A stretch of 30,862 bases of DNA. Source: an uncultured Bacilli bacterium (GTDB taxonomy: Bacteria; Bacillota_I; Bacilli_A; RF39; UBA660). The notes under the pieces are model-generated. The model was not told the origin of the DNA and ran no database searches. It worked only from the letters and a program-made list of their open reading frames with translations. Each line of letters starts with the position of its first letter. The first letter of the stretch is position 1. Position numbers and translations under genes: made by a program. The DNA lies in contig CAKPLX010000011.1 in NCBI GenBank assembly GCA_934167785.1, positions 1 to 30,862 of the forward strand. Direction: 5' to 3'. Below, one piece after another: positions 6,546 to 15,640 of the stretch.

Positions 6546-9500
6546 TGAATAAAAAATTCAAAGCCGTTTTATTTAGTATGATAGCCTTAGTTTCAATTGC
6601 TGCAGTTGGTGTCTTTGCGGTAAGAGCACTAGATAATAAGGAAGATGGGAAAATCAAATTAAATAAAACAGCAACCAAAAACGATGAAGTTTATGGCAGA
6701 AGTGCTAATGTTGTATTAGATGTTTCTGCAAGTAAATTTACACAATCAACCACTGTAGATGTTGTTCTAGTTCTAGATCGTTCTGCTAGTATGAATGGTG
6801 AAAAAATGCAATCTACAAAAGAAGCTGCAACATCATTAGTGGAAAAATTAATGGCAAACAATACAAATACAGAAACATTTGTAAAAGTAGGAATTGTAAC
6901 CTATGGAACGAATGTCATTGATTATGCAGATTTTTGGGAAACAAGACCAACAACTTCAACTAGTTTGTCTTCAAAAAAAGATGAGGTTATTAATTTAATT
7001 AAAAATATTCCAGATTCCGTAAATTCTGCAGCTACCAACGTTGATGCTGGACTTGAAAGAGCAAATAAACTTTTATCAACATCAACTGCTAAGCAAAAGG
7101 TAGTTATCTTATTAAGTGATGGAATGCCAACAAAGTTTAACTACAATGATGAAACTTATGGTGAAGGAAATTCTGATAATGCAGTTTGTATTGATAGGAG
7201 ATGTAGTAAAAAAATAAAACCATCAGAGGCAGCAAAAGAAGAAGCAGATAATCTAAAGACAAATGGAGTGACCATTTATACAGTAGGATTTCAAGTTCAA
7301 AATTCTGACTCTGCTAAAAATTTCTTAAAAGAAGTATCTACATCTGAAAAAGTAAACGAAGAAATCACTTATCCTAATTTTTATTTAGCTGAAAATAAAG
7401 ATGATTTGGAAAAAGAATTTAGTAATATTTTAGTATCTATTACAACCATAGCAACAGATGTTGTGGTAACAGATACTATTCCAGTTGGTTTCAAATTAGA
7501 TGAAGAAAAGTTAAAAGAAGATTATAAAGATGCGGTTAGTGTGACAAAAAATGCCAAGGGAGAGACAGTAATTACTTGGAAAATTGGTGAGCTAAAAGTT
7601 ACCAATGCACCCAAATTATCCTATACCGTAGAAGCAAATGAAGATTATTATGGTGCAATGTACACTAATGAAAATGCAACTTTAACAGGTAAAGCTACAT
7701 CTGGTAATCCAGCTTATCCAAATGGAGATATCAGCGAGACTTTCCCTAAACCAGTAGTTGCTATTCCAGCAGTTACAAAGGACGATAGTTATTCTGCAAA
7801 GTTAGGAGAAACTACAACAATTACAAAAGAAAATGGTGTTTTATCAAATGATCAAATCAAAAATCGATTAACTGATGATAAAGCAACCGTAACAGATGAA
7901 ATAGAAGTAAAGAAAACGGCAAACTCTTGCGGTGAATTAAAAGTAAAAAATGACGGATCTCTAGAATATAATCCAGACTCATCATGCAACGGTAAAGAAG
8001 TGGAATTTGACTATGTTATTAAATCAATAGTTAAAATAAATGGTGAGACAAAAGAGGTAATTAGTAATACTTCAAAAATTAAATTTACTGTAGGAAAGGA
8101 TGATCCATCAGTTATTGAGCCAAAAGTAGAAAAAACAAACGCTAATGGAAATAGTACAATCTCTATCACTGATCTATTCTCTTACAACATTAATTATTCT
8201 ACAACATTAAAAGATCATATTGGTACAGCAACCATTACTATTGTTGATAAATTACCATATGAAATTGATGAATCTAAATCTAATTTAGATGGTGGTACAT
8301 ATGATGCTACAGAAAAAACAATCACTTGGAATGTATCAGTAAAAGATATTGATACTTACAAAAATCCTACTTCAGGAGAAATCAAAGTCGATAAAAAAAT
8401 TACAGTAGTATATCTAAATATTCCAACAAATGTTGATACAATAGTAAATAAAGTAAATGCTACAATAAAAGTAGATAAAGAAGAAATTACAAAAGAAACA
8501 GAACAAGAAACAAAAGTTCAAAAGGGTACAATTATTGTTAAATACCAAACTACAGAGGGTGAAAAATTACAAGCAGATAAAGAAACAACCGGTTTAATTA
8601 AAACAACTGAGAAAACAGTAGCACCAAAAGAAATCACTAAAGATGGTATTACTTATAAATTAGTACAGCTAAAAGATAATGAAACAGAAAAAACATTTGA
8701 AGAAGAAAATGAATCAAACGTTTCTTATCAAGCAACATACCAAGAAGATACAACAACCGTTAAATATATTTATTATAAACAAACAGCAGATATTACCAAT
8801 GATACAATTGAAAAAGAAGGAACAGAGAAAATCACTTCCTCAAATGAAAAAGTAAGTTATCAAATTGATTATAATGCACTTATTGATCATTATATTGGCC
8901 ATATTATCACAAAAGTTGTAGATACATTACCATATGAAATCGATGTAGAAAATTCTGATTTAAAAGGTGGTATTTATGATGCTGCAACAAAAACAATTAC
9001 TTGGCTAGAAGAGGCGGATATTAACACTTACAAAGATGGTGTGTATAAAGTAAAATTTAAAAAAGAAATTGAAGTCACTTTTAAAAATTTAGACAATACC
9101 CAAGTTAAGATGGTCAACAAAGTGGATGGTCAAATTACAACAGATATCAATAAAAGCGAAGAAAAACATGATGAGCATGATACCGAAATAGACATTAAAG
9201 GAAAAGTTATTACAAAATATCTTGATACTGACGGAAATGAAATTGCCGATACCATAACAACAGAAGGAAAAGTTGGTAATGACTATACAACAAGTAAAAA
9301 AGAGATTAAAGGCTATGTTTTTGTAAAAAATGAAGGAGAATCAACAACAGGAAAATATATTGAAGGAGAGTTAGTAGTGAAATATATTTATTACAAACAA
9401 TCCGGAGAAACAACTGAAACTAAAGTGACAAAAACAGGAACTTCTGAAATTACAAAAACTAATGACTTAGTAGAATATACAATTCAATATCAAACAATAG

Positions 9501-10750
9501 TAAAAGAATATATTGGTAAAGCTGAAATTACAATTATAGACATATTACCATATGAAATTGATACAACAAAGTCTGATTTAGCTGGTGGTACATATGATGC
9601 TTCAACCAAAACGATTACTTGGATAGAAGAAGTAGCGATTGATACGAATGAAAATCCTGATTCAGGAAAAATCAATATTACAAAAAGTATTAAAGTTGTT
9701 TATCAAGGAATTTCATCAACAACAAGAGAAATCGAGAATAAGGTATCTGCAACCATTAAAACAACAACGACAACTGATCCTGTAGAAGATACCAGTAAAA
9801 CTACTGTTTCCGTAAAAGGTACAGTCATTGCCCATTATCAAGATACAGAAGGAAAAATACTAGAAAAAGATGAGATATATACTGATTTAGTAGAAAATTC
9901 TTATCAAACAAAAGAAAAGACTATTTCTGGATATAAATTAGTAGAAATAAAAGGAGAAGAAACTGGTACGTATAAAGATGATCAACAAGAAGTAACCTAC
10001 ATTTATTACAAATCAACAGGAAAAATTACAGAAAATACCTTAAAGAAAGATGGAGTAATAAAAATTACCTCTGCTAACCAAAGCATTCCATACAAAATTA
10101 CTCAAAATATAAAGATTGAAAATTATATTGGTACAGCAACCATTACAGTTGTAGATATCTTACCAGCAGAAATCGAAATAACAGAATCAGATTTACAAGG
10201 AGGAATTTACGACGAGGATGCAAGAACAATTACTTGGATAATTTCAAAAGAAGTAAATACTTATGAAGATTTGAATACAGGAATAATTGACTTTACCAAA
10301 GAAATAACCCTAACATTTAAAAATTTAGATCCAACAATAGATGAATTAACTAATAAAGTAAAATCAACCTTAAAAACAGAAAATAATACTGACGAAAAAG
10401 AAGATGAACATACTTCTGAAGTAGATATTAAAGGAAAAGTAATTATTAGATATGTTGATGAAGACGGAAATCAATTATTAGAAGAAAAAAGTTTAACCGG
10501 AAAAATAGGTAAATCTTATCAAACAAAAGAAGAAACTATTGATGGCTATGTATTAGTAAAAGTAGATGGTAAAACAATAGGACAATATCAAGAAGAAGAT
10601 ATTATTGTTACTTACATTTACACAAAAGCAGCAACAGGAGATATTGAAGTATTACCTCCACAAACAGGAGTAAATCACAATGCTTCAAACTTAAATATCC
10701 TTATCTTAATTGCTTCATTAGCAACAATTTTCTTAAAAAAATTTCATTAA
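6545..10750 (+). CDS. Large VWA/MucBP-repeat surface adhesin with C-terminal sorting signal
   Basis: A 1401-residue exported protein. It has an N-terminal signal sequence (to about 29), then a von Willebrand A domain (about 70-300) with an intact MIDAS DRSAS at 78-82 and LLSDGMPT near 190. A DUF11-like segment follows (about 300-400, VVVTDTIPVGFKL), then a cadherin/Big-like domain opening DDSYSAKLGE with two cysteines (about 410-520). Four tandem modules (about 529-745, 746-951, 952-1156, 1157-1361) each pair a DUF11-like unit (LPYEID...GGxYD...TITW) with a MucBP-like unit (GKVIxxYxDxxG ... YIYYK). The C-terminus is PPQTG at 1371-1375, a hydrophobic segment and KKFH. MucBP and VWA domains bind glycoproteins or matrix in known adhesins; the ligand here is unknown. 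Translation is coupled to the upstream sortase. Confidence 0.93.
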   Translation: MNKKFKAVLFSMIALVSIAAVGVFAVRALDNKEDGKIKLNKTATKNDEVYGRSANVVLDVSASKFTQSTTVDVVLVLDRSASMNGEKMQSTKEAATSLVEKLMANNTNTETFVKVGIVTYGTNVIDYADFWETRPTTSTSLSSKKDEVINLIKNIPDSVNSAATNVDAGLERANKLLSTSTAKQKVVILLSDGMPTKFNYNDETYGEGNSDNAVCIDRRCSKKIKPSEAAKEEADNLKTNGVTIYTVGFQVQNSDSAKNFLKEVSTSEKVNEEITYPNFYLAENKDDLEKEFSNILVSITTIATDVVVTDTIPVGFKLDEEKLKEDYKDAVSVTKNAKGETVITWKIGELKVTNAPKLSYTVEANEDYYGAMYTNENATLTGKATSGNPAYPNGDISETFPKPVVAIPAVTKDDSYSAKLGETTTITKENGVLSNDQIKNRLTDDKATVTDEIEVKKTANSCGELKVKNDGSLEYNPDSSCNGKEVEFDYVIKSIVKINGETKEVISNTSKIKFTVGKDDPSVIEPKVEKTNANGNSTISITDLFSYNINYSTTLKDHIGTATITIVDKLPYEIDESKSNLDGGTYDATEKTITWNVSVKDIDTYKNPTSGEIKVDKKITVVYLNIPTNVDTIVNKVNATIKVDKEEITKETEQETKVQKGTIIVKYQTTEGEKLQADKETTGLIKTTEKTVAPKEITKDGITYKLVQLKDNETEKTFEEENESNVSYQATYQEDTTTVKYIYYKQTADITNDTIEKEGTEKITSSNEKVSYQIDYNALIDHYIGHIITKVVDTLPYEIDVENSDLKGGIYDAATKTITWLEEADINTYKDGVYKVKFKKEIEVTFKNLDNTQVKMVNKVDGQITTDINKSEEKHDEHDTEIDIKGKVITKYLDTDGNEIADTITTEGKVGNDYTTSKKEIKGYVFVKNEGESTTGKYIEGELVVKYIYYKQSGETTETKVTKTGTSEITKTNDLVEYTIQYQTIVKEYIGKAEITIIDILPYEIDTTKSDLAGGTYDASTKTITWIEEVAIDTNENPDSGKINITKSIKVVYQGISSTTREIENKVSATIKTTTTTDPVEDTSKTTVSVKGTVIAHYQDTEGKILEKDEIYTDLVENSYQTKEKTISGYKLVEIKGEETGTYKDDQQEVTYIYYKSTGKITENTLKKDGVIKITSANQSIPYKITQNIKIENYIGTATITVVDILPAEIEITESDLQGGIYDEDARTITWIISKEVNTYEDLNTGIIDFTKEITLTFKNLDPTIDELTNKVKSTLKTENNTDEKEDEHTSEVDIKGKVIIRYVDEDGNQLLEEKSLTGKIGKSYQTKEETIDGYVLVKVDGKTIGQYQEEDIIVTYIYTKAATGDIEVLPPQTGVNHNASNLNILILIASLATIFLKKFH
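8128..10628 (+). repeat. Four tandem ~615-675 bp coding modules in the adhesin
   Basis: Equivalent landmarks (TTACCATATGAAAT in copies 1-3, TTACCAGCAGAAAT in copy 4) fall at about 8252, 8927, 9545 and 10160, spaced 675, 618 and 615 bases. Each module encodes a DUF11-like plus MucBP-like unit. Copies 1 to 3 are closest around GGTGGTAC/ATATGATGCT; copy 4 is the most diverged, and copy 1 has an elongated MucBP part. Confidence 0.85.
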
Positions 10751-10756
10751 TCAAAG

Positions 10757-10792
10757 AAGATTAGGTTTCTAGTTGAAAATCTAATCTTTTTT
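10757..10792 (+). terminator. Intrinsic terminator of the sortase-adhesin operon
   Basis: AAGATTAG (10757-10764) pairs with CTAATCTT (10781-10788); pairing extends inward with a mismatch. Six T residues follow from 10787, then more pyrimidines. Confidence 0.85.
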
Positions 10793-10813
10793 CTTTTTTC
10801 AACAAGTCATAAA

Positions 10814-10842
10814 TTGAAAAAAGAGTACTTATTCAATAGGAT
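10814..10842 (+). promoter_or_regulatory. Predicted promoter of the M23 peptidase gene
   Basis: TTGAAA at 10814-10819, 17-base spacer, TAGGAT at 10837-10842. The TTG that would give the longest reading frame is part of this -35 box, which supports the downstream ATG at 10874. Confidence 0.6.
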
Positions 10843-10854
10843 AAATAGTATTTC

Positions 10855-10862
10855 AAAGGAGG
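10855..10862 (+). promoter_or_regulatory. Ribosome binding site deciding the M23 peptidase start
   Basis: AAAGGAGG, 11 bases before ATG 10874. The frame can be extended 20 codons upstream to a TTG at 10814, but that TTG has no ribosome site and the extension would bury the signal peptide. Confidence 0.8.
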
Positions 10863-10873
10863 TAAATAGAATA

Positions 10874-11983
10874 ATGAAAAAACTTTTCCCAATTCTTATG
10901 TTTCTTATTTTTCTTTTTTCTCCATTGAAAATTTATGCTAAAACAATAGATGATCTTTATCAAGAACTTTACTATTTAATCGAACAAAAAAATACCTATT
11001 CTACTAAAAATAATATGACTAAAGAAGAGATTATCCTAGAAAAAGAGAATCTAGAACAAGAGATTGTCAATTTAACAGAAGTTATTAATAAACTAAAAGA
11101 TTCCCTTAAAGAAAAAGAAACCCAAATTTTAAAAATAAAACAAGAAGTAAATTATATCATTTTATTCTATCAGTTACAAAACAACAAAAATCTTTATTTA
11201 GAATATATGATTGATGCAAAATATTATTCAGAGTTTATTTACCGAAAAATGTCTATAACAAAAATCATAAATTATCAGCAAGAACTAATTTCTAATTACC
11301 AACAAGAATTAAAAAATCTTAAAAAAGAAACAGAAAAGTATCAAAATAAATTAGATAAATTAAGAACTAAAAGAGATACCTATGTTGATTTAGAAATCCT
11401 TCTCAAAGCAAAAAATATAAGTACTACAGATAGCATTAGTACGACTCTAGAAGAAGATATTCAAAATCTTCAAAATGAGATCAACTACTATCTTTCTATA
11501 GGGTGCATAAAAAATCAAGAATTATCAACATGCCTAGATATCCCAGTGATTCAAAAGTTTGATTATCCTCTACAAAAAGGATGTGTGAGTAAAGAATATA
11601 ACATTTTATCCCATAAAGGAATAGATTTAGCTTGTAATAAAGAAGGAACAAATGTTTATGCTAGTGGGAAGGGAGTAGTTAGTGATATATTGTATAAAAC
11701 AGCGTGTGGTGGAAATATTATTTTTATCTATCATAATGTTAATGGAAAAAAATATACAACGATTTATGGACATTTATTAGAAATAGAAAATACAGTGATA
11801 GGACTGGTTGGAGGTGAAACCACATCCATTACAAATGGAGGATATGATAGATGTACAGCAGGAGCTCATCTACATTATGCTATCACTGAAGAATATCATA
11901 CTTACGATTTTAGTAGTTATACAATAAATCCTAGGTTGTTAAATAATTATCCCCAACTCTTTTCAGATTTTTTTACAAGATAA
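10874..11983 (+). CDS. Secreted M23 (LytM-type) metallopeptidase with coiled-coil N-terminus
   Basis: A 369-residue exported protein. Residues 1-22 are a signal peptide (hydrophobic LFPILMFLIFLFSP, cleavage likely after KIYA). A long coiled coil spans roughly 25-205. The C-terminal M23 domain carries the zinc ligands H247 and D251 (HKGID) and H334 in the HLH motif (H332 is the second catalytic His); YGHL at 298-301 is also typical. These enzymes cut peptide crosslinks in peptidoglycan. The coiled coil plus M23 layout is like EnvC/PcsB-type hydrolases that need activation at the division site, though some relatives serve sporulation. Six cysteines (211, 220, 237, 254, 278, 327) fall in the mature region, unusual for a Firmicute exoenzyme. 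The start at 10874 is set by the ribosome site at 10855. Confidence 0.9.
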   Translation: MKKLFPILMFLIFLFSPLKIYAKTIDDLYQELYYLIEQKNTYSTKNNMTKEEIILEKENLEQEIVNLTEVINKLKDSLKEKETQILKIKQEVNYIILFYQLQNNKNLYLEYMIDAKYYSEFIYRKMSITKIINYQQELISNYQQELKNLKKETEKYQNKLDKLRTKRDTYVDLEILLKAKNISTTDSISTTLEEDIQNLQNEINYYLSIGCIKNQELSTCLDIPVIQKFDYPLQKGCVSKEYNILSHKGIDLACNKEGTNVYASGKGVVSDILYKTACGGNIIFIYHNVNGKKYTTIYGHLLEIENTVIGLVGGETTSITNGGYDRCTAGAHLHYAITEEYHTYDFSSYTINPRLLNNYPQLFSDFFTR

Positions 11984-12130
11984 CTTTTTATCAAAAAGTA
12001 TTAATTACTATTACAAAAAATATGGAAAGCTAAAACATCAAGGAAATATAATCTAAAACTAAAGTAGGGAAAGAGACTATAAAACCTGTACTAACTATAA
12101 AATTAAATCTTGATAAAAGAAGAATAAGAA

Positions 12131-12159
12131 AAACGACCTCATTTTGAAGTCGTTTTTTT
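12131..12159. terminator. Bidirectional terminator between convergent genes
   Basis: AAACGACCTC (12131-12140) pairs with GAAGTCGTTT (12146-12155), one G-T pair, with T-runs on both strands (seven T on plus; AAAA upstream gives a T-run on minus). It overlaps the stop codon of the minus-strand gene at 12158-12160 and serves both the M23 gene and the minus-strand operon. Confidence 0.85.
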
Positions 12160-13213
12160 ATGGAATAAGGCCCCAACCAGTAACAACATATCTTCCTTTC
12201 GTACGTTTAGCTTCTGCTGGAGGATTATTTTCTAACTCACCATCAACTACCATTGTAGAGGATTGTCCACCATCTAGATTAGCAGCATTATAAGCCCCAT
12301 ATAATTTTAAAGTATTAACAACATCTTGAAGACTAGCCCCATCAATATAATTTCTTCCATCGATTGCTAAAAACATCATCACGCCATCTTTTCTTTGCGC
12401 AATAGCCATTCGTGGCGATTTTCCCCAAGGATCTCCGACAATTTCCAATGCCTTTCCATTGACGATTAAGAAAGGACCGAATACCATACCATCTTTAATT
12501 TTAGCATTTATTGCCTCTTCTCCAGTCGCATTAGCCATTAATTTTAATTTGCCATCATCAGTAATTCCAATGATGTTATCTCGGTAAGTATTCTTATCTT
12601 CCCCCTTAGGTGTCCAAATAATTTCATGGTCTTTAATCACATAGCCAACAGGAATATCAGACCCCATACCATTATCAACAAATCCTCCGCCATTGATACA
12701 AACAACACCATTATATCTTTCACACATTGTCATTACTCTCTCGCCATACCCACCAACATTAAATTTTTTCGTATGAATTAATTCTACTTTTTTAGGGTCA
12801 TATATAGCAATCAAATGGGCATCAGCACCACCAACTTTTAAGCGAATAACTTTATATAAATCATTGCCATCTTCTCTAGTTAAAAGTTCTTTCTCATATT
12901 CATTTTTATATTTTTTCTTTTCTTTTGTATTAATTACAATATCATCAATGTTAGCATCTTCATTAATTGTGACAAAATAGTTGCCATTCATGATTTTTTC
13001 AATTTTTTCTTCACTATAAAAAATTCTCGCCATCCATCTATGTTCCATTGTATTCATTGCCGTTGTAACATATAAATTCCTTACATAATTCCATGGCCCA
13101 TACATAATAAAAAAACAGATAATTGCAATAATATCCAAAACACTAAAGACAATTGTCCTTTTAAGTATTTTATTTTTTTGTCTACCTTTTTTCTTTAACT
13201 TCTTTTTTTTCAT
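12158..13213 (-). CDS. Membrane-anchored phosphodiester glycosidase family (NAGPA-like) protein, copy A
   Basis: 351 residues with a lysine-rich cytosolic N-terminus, one membrane anchor (about 21-38) and an external domain of the NAGPA/exopolysaccharide-biosynthesis family (phosphodiester glycosidases that remove GlcNAc from phosphodiester-linked glycans). Family hallmarks are VCINGGGF (171-178), FGPFLIVNGK (245-254), SPRMAIAQRKDG (266-277), FLAIDGR (281-287) and NLDGGQSST (312-320). All the conserved motifs look intact. The last gene of a three-gene operon, it shares the whole layout with its upstream neighbour. The chosen ATG at 13213 follows AAGGAAG in the short gap after that neighbour's stop; a longer frame to 13249 would overlap it and lacks a ribosome site. 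The true substrate is unknown; wall teichoic acid or capsule phosphodiesters are possible. Confidence 0.87.
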   Translation of the reverse strand: MKKKKLKKKGRQKNKILKRTIVFSVLDIIAIICFFIMYGPWNYVRNLYVTTAMNTMEHRWMARIFYSEEKIEKIMNGNYFVTINEDANIDDIVINTKEKKKYKNEYEKELLTREDGNDLYKVIRLKVGGADAHLIAIYDPKKVELIHTKKFNVGGYGERVMTMCERYNGVVCINGGGFVDNGMGSDIPVGYVIKDHEIIWTPKGEDKNTYRDNIIGITDDGKLKLMANATGEEAINAKIKDGMVFGPFLIVNGKALEIVGDPWGKSPRMAIAQRKDGVMMFLAIDGRNYIDGASLQDVVNTLKLYGAYNAANLDGGQSSTMVVDGELENNPPAEAKRTKGRYVVTGWGLIP

Positions 13214-13230
13214 GAATAATTCTTCCTTCC

Positions 13231-14265
13231 CTAACGGATTAATCCCCATCCGGTAACAACATATCTACCACCTTGTTTTTTAGCAGCATAGTTAGGCGTA
13301 TTCACTAAACGATTATCAATAACTAGGGAAGTGGATTGTCCACCATCTAAATTAGCTGCGTTATAAGCGCCATACCTTTTTAATACCTTTAAAACATCAC
13401 TCATACTAGCGCCATCAATATAGCTTTCTCCCTCAGTGACTAAAAACATCATTACGCCATCTTTTCTTTGCGCAATAACACACTTATTAGCAACACCAAA
13501 TGGAGTACCTTCAATCGTAACTGATTTTCCATTTACAATCAAAAATGGTCCAAATTCAACACCATACCAAACACCAGCATTAATAGCTTCATCACCAGTA
13601 GCATTATTCATTAACTTTAATTTTCCATCTTTCGTCATCCCAATAATATTTCCTCTAGTATTACTATAATCATTTTGAATTGGCCAAGCCACTTTTCCTT
13701 CATCAATAACATACCCTTGTGGAATATCAGATCCTTTATCTAGACCATTAGAAAATCCTCCACCATTAATACAAACAACCCCTCCGTACCGTTTACACAT
13801 ATCAATAACTCTTTCTCCATAAGTACCAGAATTAAATTTTTTGGTTCGAAGAAGGGTAATTTTTGTAGGATCATATATAGCAATTAAATAACCATTTGCA
13901 TTTCCTACCTTAACATTTAAAACTTTATATAAATCATCTTCATTTTCTCTTTCCAATAATTCTTTTTCATATTCATTTAAATAATTCTTTTTCTCTTTTG
14001 TATCAATGACAATAGAACTAACATCAGCGTCTTCATTCACTCCAACTAAATAATTATTACTCTGTATTTCAGTAATCTTTTTCTCACTATAAAATATTCT
14101 TGCTAAATACTTATGTGTCATCGTCTGCATTGCTGTTGTAACATATAAATTTCTTACATAATCCCATGGCCCATACATAATAAAGAAACAAATTATTGCC
14201 ATAACATCAACAATCCCAAAGAAAATTGTTCTCTTTAAAACCTTTTTTTTCTTCTTTTTCTGCAT
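13231..14265 (-). CDS. Membrane-anchored phosphodiester glycosidase family (NAGPA-like) protein, copy B, with diverged motifs
   Basis: 344 residues; the same anchor (about 11-30), the same post-anchor sequence (YGPWDYVRNLYVTTAM, nearly identical to copy A) and the same external domain, with VCINGGGF (164-171), FGPFLIVNGK (238-247) and NLDGGQSTS (305-313). Two positions conserved in copy A and in the family are altered: the segment PR-x-AIA is NKCVIA here (Arg to Lys), and AIDGR is VTEGE. It may be catalytically altered or act as a partner of copy A. The ATG at 14265 follows AGGAG overlapping the previous stop, leaving one base between the genes, so translation is coupled. Clearly a tandem duplicate of copy A. 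Confidence 0.85.
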   Translation of the reverse strand: MQKKKKKKVLKRTIFFGIVDVMAIICFFIMYGPWDYVRNLYVTTAMQTMTHKYLARIFYSEKKITEIQSNNYLVGVNEDADVSSIVIDTKEKKNYLNEYEKELLERENEDDLYKVLNVKVGNANGYLIAIYDPTKITLLRTKKFNSGTYGERVIDMCKRYGGVVCINGGGFSNGLDKGSDIPQGYVIDEGKVAWPIQNDYSNTRGNIIGMTKDGKLKLMNNATGDEAINAGVWYGVEFGPFLIVNGKSVTIEGTPFGVANKCVIAQRKDGVMMFLVTEGESYIDGASMSDVLKVLKRYGAYNAANLDGGQSTSLVIDNRLVNTPNYAAKKQGGRYVVTGWGLIR

Positions 14266-14266
14266 T

Positions 14267-15607
14267 TTATTCTCCTAATCTATAAGGGTCACCTAAAGTC
14301 CCACTACCACTTTTAAGATTTTCTTTCATAATACTAATACAAGGACGCACTTTATTTTCATAACTAATACTTTTTTGTCCAACTAAGCCATTACTATTTC
14401 GAACATAAATATAACTATCATTTCCCGATACACCTGTTGCTGTAACATAGCCATCAATTTCATCGTTTACAATAACATCATGAAGACTAGGAAGCGCTAC
14501 CTTTGTCGTAATTGTATTTTTACTAATTTCCTCTAGAGAATAATGATTGTCCTCTCCATAAATTCCATTTGCATAATTATTTTCAACAATAATACTTCCA
14601 TAGTCTAAACTTTTATAATAAGTTTTATTTAAATAATAGGCAAGAGTACCATAAGTAGTATCATTATATTGATAATTCTTCTTTGCATAAAGGTATTTAA
14701 ATGCTGATTCATCACTATTTGTTATTGTTTTATCTAAAATTAATTTTAATTTTTCTTCATCACTGTCATAAACTCTCCAAATATCCTTTCCTAATTGAAC
14801 ATAGGTAGCATGATAATTTTTTTCTTCTTCAAATTGATAAGGCTTCTTCTGCGTCCCATTTCCATCTTTTGCTTCCATTGTTGAAGCAATCGTAATCACT
14901 GGACGAATTCCAATAATTTCATTTTCAGTATCACTATCTAACTTTCCTTCACTAGTAATATACCAATAATTTTTCTTTTTATTTTGATTCGCTAAATAAG
15001 TAATTTTTCCATTATTAATAAAGCCTTTATTCCCTCCAGTATATAAATAATCCTCTATAGATAAAAGACCAATATCATAAGTATTATTTACTTTATCACA
15101 AGTAATTTTATTTACATCATTAATTGTATCTGTACAAACACTAGATTTAACTAAAAAACTATCTTTGTTACTAAGAACCCGTTCCAAAACACCGCTATAA
15201 CTTTTTTCTTTCTCTAAATTCAACCAAGTAATTACATTAGAAGAAGCATATGTATCTGTTCCATTATTTAAAGTACCCATTACATTTTCACTAATCAAAG
15301 TAACAGTATTATCTTTATTTATTTTAACAATTCTCCACAAAATATTAGAGTACATTACATAATTATCACTAACATTGCCTTTAAAATAATAGTCTTCCTT
15401 AACTTGTTTTAAAGTATTTTTTTCTAAATTTTTATTAAGTAAAACTTTTGCAAAAATATTTGCTTCCTTAGCACTAGTTTTCTTACTGTCTAAATAAAAA
15501 TAAATAAATCTTCCTCCATACCATAAAATACAAATTACAATAAATATTAAACTAACAAAACTAAACACTTTTTGTTTATTGATTTTTCTCTTTTTCTTCT
15601 TTGCCAT
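14267..15607 (-). CDS. Membrane-anchored exported protein with two copies of an unnamed domain
   Basis: 446 residues. A basic N-terminus precedes one membrane segment (about 14-38); the rest is predicted external. The external part is an internal duplication: unit 1 (about 82-262) opens YVMYSNILWRIVKINKDN and ends IGIRPVITI...GNGTQKKPYQFE; unit 2 (about 268-446) opens TYVQLGKDIWRVYDSDEEK and ends KVRPCISI...GSGTLGDPYRL. Similar segments (YxxxxxxLWRIV, VRPVI, GxGTxxDPY) occur in poorly characterised extracellular proteins of gut Firmicutes related to DUF6273; I do not know a function. C158 and C170 could form a disulfide in unit 1. It is the first gene of the three-gene minus-strand operon and is coupled by one base to copy B. 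Its ribosome site (AAGTGG) is weak. Confidence 0.75.
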   Translation of the reverse strand: MAKKKKRKINKQKVFSFVSLIFIVICILWYGGRFIYFYLDSKKTSAKEANIFAKVLLNKNLEKNTLKQVKEDYYFKGNVSDNYVMYSNILWRIVKINKDNTVTLISENVMGTLNNGTDTYASSNVITWLNLEKEKSYSGVLERVLSNKDSFLVKSSVCTDTINDVNKITCDKVNNTYDIGLLSIEDYLYTGGNKGFINNGKITYLANQNKKKNYWYITSEGKLDSDTENEIIGIRPVITIASTMEAKDGNGTQKKPYQFEEEKNYHATYVQLGKDIWRVYDSDEEKLKLILDKTITNSDESAFKYLYAKKNYQYNDTTYGTLAYYLNKTYYKSLDYGSIIVENNYANGIYGEDNHYSLEEISKNTITTKVALPSLHDVIVNDEIDGYVTATGVSGNDSYIYVRNSNGLVGQKSISYENKVRPCISIMKENLKSGSGTLGDPYRLGE

Positions 15608-15640
15608 AAACTTACCACTTTCTATTTTTAAGATAATTAA

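Noticed and set aside
6394..6678. Minus-strand ORF across the sortase-adhesin junction, and similar antisense ORFs at 9490, 20462, 22880, 23350, 25836, 28320 and 28841, plus the plus-strand ORF at 13436
   Set aside because: Each lies inside a well-supported gene on the other strand, has no ribosome site of note and an implausible protein composition; they are shadows of AT-rich coding DNA.
13214..13249. Longer start for glycosidase copy A
   Set aside because: It would overlap the end of copy B and has no ribosome site; ATG 13213 follows AAGGAAG and gives the same lysine-rich head as copy B.
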